64,000 nt of DNA, taken from Lysobacter enzymogenes. GTDB lineage: Bacteria; Pseudomonadota; Gammaproteobacteria; Xanthomonadales; Xanthomonadaceae. Location of the stretch: NCBI RefSeq assembly GCF_017355525.1, contig NZ_CP067395.1, forward strand, positions 496,001-560,000. Reading direction: 5' to 3'. Made by a program: the position numbers and the translations under genes. Positions 31,617 through 53,880 of the stretch are shown here, piece by piece. The notes beneath the pieces were generated by a model. The model was not told the origin of the DNA. It worked only from the letters and a program-made list of their open reading frames with translations, and searched no databases. Within the stretch, counting starts at the first letter, position 1. Every line of letters begins with the position of its first letter.

Positions 31617-31700
31617 AGGGCCGTCAGGCCCGACGCTCTGCGCTCGGATCGCGCCGATCTGTGACCGAAGCAGCGGGCCCGAAGGCTCTCCCGCAAGGTT
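31617..31700. repeat. Dispersed palindromic repeat family, copy 3
   Basis: GGGCCGTCAGGCCCGACGCT (from about 31618) and GGGCCCGAAGGCTCTCCCGC (from about 31676) form the two arms. It is related to the copies at 8562 and 14199. Confidence 0.6.
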
Positions 31701-31817
31701 TTCAAGGGGTGTCTTCCGCCGGGCTTCCCCGGCACAATGCCCCCTGGACACATCTTCGAAACATTCGCGCCGGGCCCCACGGACCCGCCCGGCGTCGCAC
31801 CGCAGAGGAACCAAGGA

Positions 31818-32294
31818 ATGAGAGCACCCATTACCGCCAAGGGCGCGCTGCGCCTGCGCGCCGAACTGGAAGAACTCAAGTCGGTCAAGCGCCCGGCCGT
31901 GATCAACGCGATCGCCGAAGCGCGCGCCCACGGCGATCTCAAGGAAAACGCGGAGTACCACGCCGCGCGCGAGCAGCAGGGCTTCATCGAAGGCCGCATC
32001 AAGCAGCTCGAAGCCGAGCTGTCGCACGCGCAGATCATCGACACCAGCACCCTCAACGCCGGTTCCAAGGTCGTGTTCGGCGCCAACGTCGAGCTGGCCG
32101 ACACCGAAACCGACGAGGAGAAGCGCTACCAGATCGTCGGCGACCTGGAAGCGGACATCAAACTCGGCCTGATCGCGATCTCCTCGCCGGTCGCGCGCGC
32201 GCTGATCGGCAAGAACGAAGGCGACACCGTCGTCATCGAAGCGCCGGGCGGCACCCGCGAGTACGAAATCGTCGGCGTCAGCTACGACGGCTGA
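31818..32294 (+). CDS. greA: Transcription elongation factor GreA
   Basis: Predicted protein of 158 aa that rescues backtracked RNA polymerase by stimulating transcript cleavage. N-terminal coiled coil with the acidic tip region Asp-Leu-Lys-Glu-Asn-Ala-Glu-Tyr (about 42-49), and a C-terminal FKBP-like domain with [10 protein letters not shown]. The start at 31818 gives the standard length and has AGAGGAA 7 nt upstream. Confidence 0.97.
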   Translation: MRAPITAKGALRLRAELEELKSVKRPAVINAIAEARAHGDLKENAEYHAAREQQGFIEGRIKQLEAELSHAQIIDTSTLNAGSKVVFGANVELADTETDEEKRYQIVGDLEADIKLGLIAISSPVARALIGKNEGDTVVIEAPGGTREYEIVGVSYDG

Positions 32295-32322
32295 GCCGTC
32301 GCAGCCGACCGGACCGCCCGGC

Positions 32323-33264
32323 ATGAACCGCGTCGACCTGCTGCTGCCCGCGCGCGAACGCTTCGGCGGCCAGCGCCTGGGCGAGGATCTGGCCCGCCGC
32401 TTCGGCCGCGCCGAGCGCACGGTCGAGGCCGCCGACTACGCCGCGCGCGTGTTCGACCTGCTGCCGCGCGGCTGGCCGGTGGCCGCGGCGACCCGCCAGC
32501 GCGACGCCGGCGACGCCGCCCACGGCGCCTGGCTGCGCGCCGATCCGGTGTACGTGCGGCCCGACATCAACGGCGCGCGCCTGCTCGCCTACGGCCGCGC
32601 GCTGAGCCTGAGCGAACGCGACAGCGCCGCGCTGCTGCCGGCGCTGAAGCCGCTGTTCGGCGACGCCGGCTTTCCGATCGACGCGCCGGCGCCGGAGCGC
32701 TGGTACATCGCGCTGCCGCGCGAAACCAAACTGCCGCGCTTCGTCTCGCCCGAGCAGGCGCTCGGCGAAGACCTGTTCCAGCACCTGCCGACCGGCGACG
32801 GCGCCGAAGGCCGCCGCTGGCGTGCCTTGCTCAGCGAAGCGCAGGTGGTGCTGCACAACCATCCGCACAACGCCGCGCGCGCCGCCGCCGGGCTGGCGCC
32901 GATCAATTCGCTGTGGTTCTGGGGCGCCGGCGCGCTGCCGGACCATGTGCGCTGCGACTACGCCGGCGTGCACAGCGACGACGAAGCGCTGACCGCGTTC
33001 GGCGCCCAGGCCGGCATCGCCGCGGGCGGCTTGCCGCCGCAGTGGGCCGCGCCGGCCGGCGAGGGCGCGTACTTGTACGACCTGCGCGCGCAACGCGACT
33101 TGGCGCTGATCCAGCGCGACTGGCTGCAACCGCTGGCCGCCGCGCTCGACCGCGGCGCGCTCGCGCGGGTCGCGGCGATCTGCGCCGACGGCGAACGTTT
33201 CGAACTCGCGCGTTCGCAGCGTTGGCGGTTCTGGCGCAAGCCGCTGCGTTCGTTGCTGGATTGA
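32323..33264 (+). CDS. RpfE-like conserved protein
   Basis: Predicted protein of 313 aa. No signal peptide; Arg/Ala-rich. Conserved-looking blocks: Trp-Tyr-Ile-Ala-Leu-Pro, Gly-Glu-Asp-Leu-Phe-x-His-Leu-Pro-x-Gly, and His-Asn-His-Pro-x-Asn followed by Asn-Ser-Leu-Trp-Phe-Trp-Gly. These resemble the COG4255 family, which includes xanthomonad RpfE, sometimes annotated as a phosphoglycerate-mutase-like protein. Its place between greA and recJ matches what I recall of the Xanthomonas rpf locus. The biochemical activity is unproven, and the rpf link rests on position plus resemblance. Confidence 0.7.
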   Translation: MNRVDLLLPARERFGGQRLGEDLARRFGRAERTVEAADYAARVFDLLPRGWPVAAATRQRDAGDAAHGAWLRADPVYVRPDINGARLLAYGRALSLSERDSAALLPALKPLFGDAGFPIDAPAPERWYIALPRETKLPRFVSPEQALGEDLFQHLPTGDGAEGRRWRALLSEAQVVLHNHPHNAARAAAGLAPINSLWFWGAGALPDHVRCDYAGVHSDDEALTAFGAQAGIAAGGLPPQWAAPAGEGAYLYDLRAQRDLALIQRDWLQPLAAALDRGALARVAAICADGERFELARSQRWRFWRKPLRSLLD

Positions 33265-33313
33265 ACGCGGCCATGCATCCGGCACTTTCGGCTGCCGATC
33301 CGGAGCGGCCGCG

Positions 33314-35035
33314 TTGAAGCCCGCCGCACGCCTGCGCCGGCGCGAAGCGGCCGCCGACGGGCACTGGCCCGACTCGGTGCCGCCGCTGCTGCGCCGCATC
33401 TACGCCGCGCGCGGCGCCGCCAGCCTGGAACAGGCCCAGCCCAAGCTCGCCCAGTTGCTGCCGCCCGACGGCATGCTCGGCCTGGAGCGCGCGACCGAGT
33501 TGTTGGCCGCGGCGATCGCCGAGGACCGCCACATCCTGGTGGTCGGCGATTTCGATTGCGACGGCGCCACCGCCTGCGCGGTCGGCGTGCGCGGCCTGCG
33601 CATGCTCGGGGCGAAGCGGGTGTCGCATGCGGTGCCGAACCGGATCGTGCATGGGTATGGGTTGTCACCGGCGTTGGTGGAAGAACTGGCGAAGCTGCAA
33701 CCGTATCTGTTGGTCACCGTCGACCACGGCATCGCCTGCCACGCCGGCATCCGCGCTGCGCGCGAGCTCGGCTGGCAGGTGCTGGTCACCGATCACCATC
33801 TGCCCGGCGACGCCTTGCCGCCGGCCGACGCCATCGTCGATCCCAACCAACCCGGCGACGCCTTCCCGAGCAAGATGCTGGCCGGCGTCGGGGTGATGTT
33901 CTACGTGCTGCTGGCCTTGCGCCGGCGGCTACGCGAAGCCGGCGCGTTCGGCGCAGGCGGCAACGGTCCGGACCTGAGCCAACTGCTCGACCTGGTCGCG
34001 GTCGGCACCGTCGCCGACCTGGTGCCGCTCGACGCCAACAACCGCGCCCTGGTCGCCGCCGGCCTGCGCCGCTTGCGCGCCGGGCAGGGCGGCGCCGGCC
34101 TGCGCGCGCTGATCGAAGTCTCCAACCGCGACCACCGCCGGCTCACCGCCGCCGACATCGGCTACGCGCTGGCGCCGCGGCTCAACGCGGCCGGGCGCCT
34201 GGAAGACATGGCGCTCGGCATCGAGTGCCTGCTGACCGAAAACCCGGCGCAGGCGCGCGACATCGCCGCCACGCTCAACGACATCAACGCCGAGCGCCGC
34301 GCGGTGCAGCAGCAGATGACCGACGAAGCCGAGCGCGCGTTCGCGCGCGTGGCCTTCGACCCGGCCGCCGCGCCGCTGGCGCCGTGCCTGTTCGATCCGG
34401 ACTGGCATCCCGGCGTGGTCGGCCTGGTCGCGTCGAAGATGAAGGAACGCCTGCACCGTCCGGTCGTCGCGTTCGCCCCGGGCGAGCCCGGCAGCGCGCA
34501 ATTGCGCGGTTCGGCGCGTTCGATTCCCGGCTTCCACATCCGCGACGCGCTGGCCGATGTGGCCGCGCGCCATCCCGGCTTGATCGAACGCTTCGGCGGC
34601 CACGCGATGGCCGCCGGCCTGTCGCTGCACCGCGACGCGTTCGAACCGTTCCGCGACGCGTTCGACGCGGTCGCGCGCGCGGCGCTGACGCCGGAGCTGC
34701 TGCAGGCCGACGTGCTCAGCGACGGCGCCTTGCTGCCGGCCGAGTTCGACCGCCGCCACGCCGAATCGCTGCGCGACGGCGGGCCGTGGGGGCAGGGCTT
34801 CGCCGAGCCGCAGTTCGACGGCGAGTTCGAAGTGCTGGCGTGGCGGGTGGTCGGCGAGCGCCATCTCAAGCTCGAACTGGGCTGCGAAGGGCGGCGTCTG
34901 AACGCCATCGAGTTCGGCGGCTGGGACGGCAATCAGCCGCCGTCGTGGGTGCGCATCGCTTATCGCCTGGAGCCCGACGATTACCGCGGCGGCGATGCGG
35001 TGCAGTTGGTCGTGGTGCATCGGGAAGCGCTGTAG
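33314..35035 (+). CDS. recJ: Single-stranded-DNA-specific exonuclease RecJ
   Basis: Predicted protein of 573 aa, a 5'-3' ssDNA exonuclease. It starts at TTG (GGAG 8 nt upstream). DHH-family motifs: Asp-Phe-Asp-Cys-Asp-Gly (about 78), Thr-Val-Asp-His-Gly, Val-Thr-Asp-His-His-Leu-Pro, and the DHHA1 motif Gly-Gly-His-Ala-Met-Ala-Ala-Gly. The first motif has Cys where Ala is common (Asp-x-Asp-Ala-Asp-Gly), a mild variant. Complete OB-like C-terminus. Confidence 0.96.
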   Translation: MKPAARLRRREAAADGHWPDSVPPLLRRIYAARGAASLEQAQPKLAQLLPPDGMLGLERATELLAAAIAEDRHILVVGDFDCDGATACAVGVRGLRMLGAKRVSHAVPNRIVHGYGLSPALVEELAKLQPYLLVTVDHGIACHAGIRAARELGWQVLVTDHHLPGDALPPADAIVDPNQPGDAFPSKMLAGVGVMFYVLLALRRRLREAGAFGAGGNGPDLSQLLDLVAVGTVADLVPLDANNRALVAAGLRRLRAGQGGAGLRALIEVSNRDHRRLTAADIGYALAPRLNAAGRLEDMALGIECLLTENPAQARDIAATLNDINAERRAVQQQMTDEAERAFARVAFDPAAAPLAPCLFDPDWHPGVVGLVASKMKERLHRPVVAFAPGEPGSAQLRGSARSIPGFHIRDALADVAARHPGLIERFGGHAMAAGLSLHRDAFEPFRDAFDAVARAALTPELLQADVLSDGALLPAEFDRRHAESLRDGGPWGQGFAEPQFDGEFEVLAWRVVGERHLKLELGCEGRRLNAIEFGGWDGNQPPSWVRIAYRLEPDDYRGGDAVQLVVVHREAL

Positions 35036-35055
35036 ACGACGCGCAGGGAGGCGGC

Positions 35056-35379
35056 ATGGCCGAATCGTTCGACCGACAGCTAGCGCGCGATGCGCTGACC
35101 CATCTGTTGCGCCACGGTTTGATCGAAATCCGCCTGCGCGCATCGGCGCCGCGGCGCGGCCGGCGCCTGCAGGCCGCGCTGGAGGAGTGGGCCGAGCTGT
35201 GCCACGGGATTCCGGCGATCCTGCTGAGCGACTGCGACGAGCGCGCCCTGCGCTGGTTCGTCGAGCGGCACGGCGCCGAGTTCGTGCGGCGCTACCCGAG
35301 CCGGGACAACGGCGCGTTTGCGGCCGTGCAAGCGCTGCTGGGCGAGCTGGCGGCGCTGCTGCCGCAAGAGCGGGAGTGA
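35056..35379 (+). CDS. Small conserved hypothetical protein
   Basis: Predicted protein of 107 aa, soluble, mostly helical, rich in Leu, Arg and Glu. A strong AGGGAGG site lies 5 nt before the ATG. It follows recJ by 20 bp and is probably cotranscribed. No domain was recognised. The Trp-Phe-Val-Glu-Arg-His-Gly segment and the Arg-rich central loop are the only landmarks. Confidence 0.7.
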   Translation: MAESFDRQLARDALTHLLRHGLIEIRLRASAPRRGRRLQAALEEWAELCHGIPAILLSDCDERALRWFVERHGAEFVRRYPSRDNGAFAAVQALLGELAALLPQERE

Positions 35380-35460
35380 TGCCCGCATTCGCGCCTGCCT
35401 GAATCGCTGGCCGCCCGCGTTGTCATACGCGCGAAACACAGGCCGCCCCTGCGGCGCTGC

Positions 35461-35492
35461 GCGCCGAGATTCGAATCCCGGCGCGGTTTTTT
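35461..35492 (+). terminator. Terminator after the recJ unit
   Basis: GCGCCG paired with CGGCGC around the palindrome GATTCGAATC, then six T at 35487-35492. Confidence 0.7.
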
Positions 35493-35641
35493 CGGCTTTT
35501 GAGCCGCGCTCCTACGCCGCGGCTTGTTGAACCGTTCGCTAACGATATGTGCCGGCGGTAGCGCCGTCGCGACGCAGTTCGCGACGAACGGGGAGGCCCC
35601 CGGCTAGACTGGCCGGCACTCTTCCCCCGGAGTTTTTCAGC

Positions 35642-37474
35642 ATGTGTGGAATCGTAGGCGCGATCGCCGATCGCGATGTGGTGCCGGTTCTGATCGAAGG
35701 CTTGAAGCGATTGGAGTACCGCGGTTACGACTCGGCCGGCATCGCCGTGTTCGACGGACAGTCGCTGCGCCGGGTGCGGCGCACCGGGCGCGTGGCGGAG
35801 ATGGAATCGGCGGCGCAGTCGGAACGCTTCAGCGCGCAGGTCGGCATCGGCCACACCCGTTGGGCCACGCATGGCGGCGTGACCGAGGCCAATGCGCATC
35901 CGCACATCAGCTTCGGCGAACTGGCGGTGGTGCACAACGGCATCATCGAGAACCACGACGAGCAGCGCGAGCGTCTGCGCGCGGCTGGGTATGCGTTCGA
36001 ATCGCAGACCGACACCGAAGTCATCGCTCACCTGATCCATTCGCATCTCCAACAAGGTCACGACCTGCTGGCGGCGGTGCAGGCGGCGGTGCGCGAGCTG
36101 GTCGGCGCGTACGCGATCGCGGTGGTGAGCCTGAAGGAGCCCGGCCGCTTGATCGCCGCGCGCATGGGCTGCCCGCTGCTGGTCGGCCTCGGCGAGGGCG
36201 AGAACTTCGTCGCCAGCGACGTGTCGGCGATCGTGCAGGCCACGCGCCGGGTGATCTTCCTGGAAGAAGGCGACACCGCCGAAGTCACCCGCGCCGCGGT
36301 GCGGGTGTTCGACGCGCACGGCGCGGCGATCGAGCGCGAGGTGCATCTTTCGGACGTGTCGCTGGCGTCGCTGGAGCTGGGCCCGTACCGGCACTTCATG
36401 CAGAAGGAAATCCACGAGCAGCCGCGCGCGATCGCCGACACGATCGAGGCGGTGATGGACAACAACGGCTTCAGCGCCGAATTGTTCGGCGCCGATGCGG
36501 CAGCGGTGCTGGCCGACGTCGAAGGCGTGCAGATCCTGGCCTGCGGCACCAGCTATTACGCCGGCCTGACCGCGCGCTACTGGATCGAAGCCATCGCCGG
36601 GCTGCCGTGCCAGGTCGAGATCGCCAGCGAATACCGCTACCGCGCGGCGGTGGCGAACCCGAAGCAGCTGATCGTGACGATTTCGCAGTCGGGCGAAACC
36701 CTCGACACGATGGAAGCGCTGAAGTACGCCAAATCGCTCGGCCACGACAAGACCCTGTCGATCTGCAACGTGCCCGAGAGCGCGATCCCGCGCGCGAGCA
36801 AGCTGGTGTACTACACCCGCGCCGGCGCCGAGATCGGCGTGGCCTCGACCAAGGCGTTCACGACCCAGCTGGTCGCGCTGTTCACCCTGACCGCGACCCT
36901 GGCCAAGCTGCGCGGCGCGCTGAGCGCGGAACAAGAAGCCGAGTACGTCGACGCGCTGCGCCACCTGCCGGGCAGCGTGCAGCACGCGCTGAACCTGGAG
37001 CCGCAGGTGGCCGGCTGGGCCGAGCGCTTCGCGCCGAAGCACCACGCGCTGTTCCTGGGCCGCGGCGTGCATTACCCGATCGCGCTGGAAGGCGCGCTCA
37101 AGCTCAAGGAAATCTCGTACATCCACGCCGAAGCGTATCCGGCCGGCGAGCTCAAGCACGGCCCGCTGGCGCTGGTGGACGCGGCGATGCCGGTGGTGGT
37201 GATCGCGCCGAACGACAAGCTGCTGGAGAAGGTGAAGTCGAACATCCAGGAAGTGCGCGCGCGCGGCGGCGAGATGTTCGTGTTCGCCGACCTGGACAGC
37301 CACTTCGGCGAATCCGAGCAGGTGCACGTGATCCGCACGCCGCGCCACGTCGGCGTGCTGTCGCCGGTGGTGCATGCGATTCCGGTGCAGCTGCTGGCGT
37401 ATCACGCGGCGTTGGCGCGCGGGACGGATGTCGACAAGCCGCGCAATCTGGCCAAGGCGGTGACGGTGGAGTAG
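35642..37474 (+). CDS. glmS: Glutamine-fructose-6-phosphate aminotransferase
   Basis: Predicted protein of 610 aa that makes glucosamine-6-phosphate for peptidoglycan and LPS. N-terminal glutaminase begins Met-Cys-Gly-Ile-Val-Gly, with Cys2 as nucleophile. Two SIS domains follow (about 285-425 and 455-600), with Ser-Gln-Ser-Gly-Glu-Thr and a C-terminal Lys-Ala-Val-Thr-Val-Glu. A TAGACT -10-like hexamer lies at 35605-35610. A strong terminator follows. No glmS ribozyme-like leader is apparent. Confidence 0.98.
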   Translation: MCGIVGAIADRDVVPVLIEGLKRLEYRGYDSAGIAVFDGQSLRRVRRTGRVAEMESAAQSERFSAQVGIGHTRWATHGGVTEANAHPHISFGELAVVHNGIIENHDEQRERLRAAGYAFESQTDTEVIAHLIHSHLQQGHDLLAAVQAAVRELVGAYAIAVVSLKEPGRLIAARMGCPLLVGLGEGENFVASDVSAIVQATRRVIFLEEGDTAEVTRAAVRVFDAHGAAIEREVHLSDVSLASLELGPYRHFMQKEIHEQPRAIADTIEAVMDNNGFSAELFGADAAAVLADVEGVQILACGTSYYAGLTARYWIEAIAGLPCQVEIASEYRYRAAVANPKQLIVTISQSGETLDTMEALKYAKSLGHDKTLSICNVPESAIPRASKLVYYTRAGAEIGVASTKAFTTQLVALFTLTATLAKLRGALSAEQEAEYVDALRHLPGSVQHALNLEPQVAGWAERFAPKHHALFLGRGVHYPIALEGALKLKEISYIHAEAYPAGELKHGPLALVDAAMPVVVIAPNDKLLEKVKSNIQEVRARGGEMFVFADLDSHFGESEQVHVIRTPRHVGVLSPVVHAIPVQLLAYHAALARGTDVDKPRNLAKAVTVE

Positions 37475-37520
37475 GCCGCGCGCGTCGCGGCGCCTGAGGC
37501 GCAGGCGAATCGCTCACCGC

Positions 37521-37556
37521 AAGGGTTCCGGCGCGTGCCGGAACCCTTTTGTTTTG
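37521..37556 (+). terminator. Terminator of glmS
   Basis: 12-bp perfect stem (37521-37532 with 37537-37548), 4-nt loop, T-rich tail. Confidence 0.92.
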
Positions 37557-37671
37557 CGCGTCGCCCGCCCGTCGCCGCCGGCCGGTGGCGCGGTTCGCCG
37601 AAGCGATGCCGCGGCTATGCTGGCGCCGTACCCGCTCCGCCGCGGAGACGGGGCGCCCAGGAGATCGCCGG

Positions 37672-38466
37672 ATGTCGTCTTACAACTGCGTCATGCCGGT
37701 CGATTGGCGACGGCTGTGGGGCGAACTCGTTCCCGCGTGGCTGGAGTTGCTGGCCGGGCGGATCGGGTCGATGGCCTTCCGTGCGCGGTATCTTCCGCAC
37801 GGCAGCGAGTACCCGGAACCGATCGATCCGCAGGAAAGCTATGGCGTGCCCGCACGGTATCTGGCGCTGTTCGCGCAGCGCCCGCTGTCGCCGCCGTACG
37901 TGAGCGAAGAACTGCGGGCGTCGTGGGGCCGGGAGCCCATGCGCTGGCAGCTGCCGGCCGAGGTAAGCGAGTTTCTGTTGCTGGATGCGATCCGCCAGAG
38001 CGCGGCGGTCGATCTGCCGGGCGAGGACCGGTACGCCAGCGATATCCATGCCGTGTCGACCTACCACGGCGGCCGCAAGCAAGTGGCCGGCGTCAAGAAT
38101 CTGTTCCCCTTCGTCAGGAGCGCGTACGAGCTGGACTGGCAGCGGGAGAAAACGCTCTATGAGTGCGTGCGTCGGCCGGGTGCAGGCCGCGAGCGCTTGT
38201 TCGAGTTGCTGGAGGACTTGTTGCTTTACCGACGGACCTTGCCCGGCGACCACATCGCCCTGCAATCGCCGAGTTGGCCCGCGCACGACTATTTGTCGTA
38301 CGCAGGCTATCTGGCTCCGGCCGAGGTCGCCGAGCTCGACCTCGAGCTGCAGGGTTGGCAGTCGGCGGACAACGAGGGAGACCTGTCGCTCGCCCTGTTC
38401 GCGGATCGGGTCGGCCGCTCCGCCGACGCCGGCTATGGCCTGTTGACGATCCATGCGGGGTGGTAA
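37672..38466 (+). CDS. Hypothetical cytoplasmic protein
   Basis: Predicted protein of 264 aa, function not recognised. No signal peptide or membrane segment. It is rich in Arg, Leu, Trp and Tyr, and shows a central His-Gly-Gly-Arg-Lys and a C-terminal Ala-Gly-Tyr-Leu-Ala-Pro-Ala-Glu-Val stretch. The AGGAG site 8 nt before the ATG and a TATGCT hexamer at 37616-37621 support the start. It stands between the glmS terminator and the polyketide regulatory region and may be accessory. Confidence 0.65.
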   Translation: MSSYNCVMPVDWRRLWGELVPAWLELLAGRIGSMAFRARYLPHGSEYPEPIDPQESYGVPARYLALFAQRPLSPPYVSEELRASWGREPMRWQLPAEVSEFLLLDAIRQSAAVDLPGEDRYASDIHAVSTYHGGRKQVAGVKNLFPFVRSAYELDWQREKTLYECVRRPGAGRERLFELLEDLLLYRRTLPGDHIALQSPSWPAHDYLSYAGYLAPAEVAELDLELQGWQSADNEGDLSLALFADRVGRSADAGYGLLTIHAGW

Positions 38467-39423
38467 GCGCGTCGTCGCCACGCCGCGCGGGCGCTGACGC
38501 GAGCCGCTCGACGGCGGCGACGAACAGCCTCGGCCCGGTTCGCGATTTACTCGCGTCGCGGGCCCACGCAACGGCGGGTTTATCGTCCGCACTGCAACGA
38601 TGGCATTCGAGAGGCAGCCGATTCGCCCGCCGCGGACTCTGCGGATATTCACTCGCGCCGCGTATCGCAGGTCTCGGCGATATGCAGCGACGCCGGCGCG
38701 GATGGGCGCCAGTCACCGCAGAGACGTGAGCTGCCGCAATCGCGTTCGGTAACTGCGTCAAACAAATGAGCTCCCCGCGCGCGAAAATGCAGTTAGATCA
38801 CATTTGTTCAGGCACGCGCGAGATTTATTGGTTTATCGTCTGCGCCAGTTCCGGCACAAGCGTTCTATATGCGCCGGAACCGTCAGATGACGATCGCGCC
38901 CGCATGGCGTTCGCATCGACGCGCGTTACTGTCACTTAGCCGACGTAAGCTGCGATCCGCGACACCGCGCGACCGGCAGCAGACGATCCGGTGGCGGTGG
39001 ACGCCCAGGGGGAAATCCCGGAATCCGACAATAGTGTGATGCGATTCGCGCATCACGGGGCGGAGCCTGCCCGGGATCAACGCCGAAGCCGTCGCATTCG
39101 CGGCGGCGTTGCAGTTCCGCAACAAATCCCACCCGCAAACCCGGCGCGGCGCCCGATCCTATCAGGCGTCGCGGCGCGCAGTATTCCGCAGTATTCAGAC
39201 CATTTTTTGTTATCGATGCCAGTTATCGATAGCAATGGCTTCGCCGTGCCTGCGTCTTTTAATCCCCGATTTAGTGGGATTTTCGCCGCCGGTTTTCGCG
39301 CGGTTCGAAGGGTATCCGCCCGGCACGATCCGCCCGCCGCAACGCGCGGCCGCGGCCCGCAACGCCTCCGATGTTCCGCTTCGCGCCGGCCCTCGCGGTC
39401 GCCGCCGCCACTGCCCGTCCGAC
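38467..39423. promoter_or_regulatory. 957-bp region upstream of the polyketide operon
   Basis: No supported gene; the small minus-strand frames lack coding bias. Base composition drops compared with the genes. Elements seen: AACAAATG...CATTTGTT (38763-38770, 38803-38810); GTTCCGGC...GCCGGAAC (38848-38855, 38873-38880); GTGATGCG-attcg-CGCATCAC (39036-39056); a perfect tandem of CGCAGTATTC (39177-39196); and two TTATCGAT boxes 13 bp apart (39210-39217, 39223-39230). TTGTTA-17-TAGCAA at 39207-39235 is a weak promoter candidate. Confidence 0.55.
39177..39196 (+). repeat. Perfect tandem 10-bp direct repeat
   Basis: CGCAGTATTC occurs twice without a gap. It is followed by an A/T-rich stretch and the TTATCGAT pair, and is a candidate activator site for the polyketide operon. 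Confidence 0.8.
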
Positions 39424-50190
<10,767 letters not shown>

Positions 50191-50191
50191 G

Positions 50192-53824
<3,633 letters not shown>

Positions 53825-53880
53825 CCGGCACCGCCCGGGCCGGCAGCGCCGGCGCCGGCAATCGTTCCCTGGAGACAACG

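Noticed and set aside
35461..35485. tRNA-like T-loop sequence GATTCGAATC
   Set aside because: No acceptor, D-arm or anticodon arm can be drawn around it; it fits a terminator hairpin better.
38883..39138. Small minus-strand frames upstream of the polyketide operon
   Set aside because: No ribosome-binding site, poor codon bias and overlap with regulatory repeats.
39109..39423. Longer N-terminus for the first polyketide synthase
   Set aside because: The 105 extra codons lack third-position bias and cover the repeat-rich promoter region; the ACP begins naturally at 39424.
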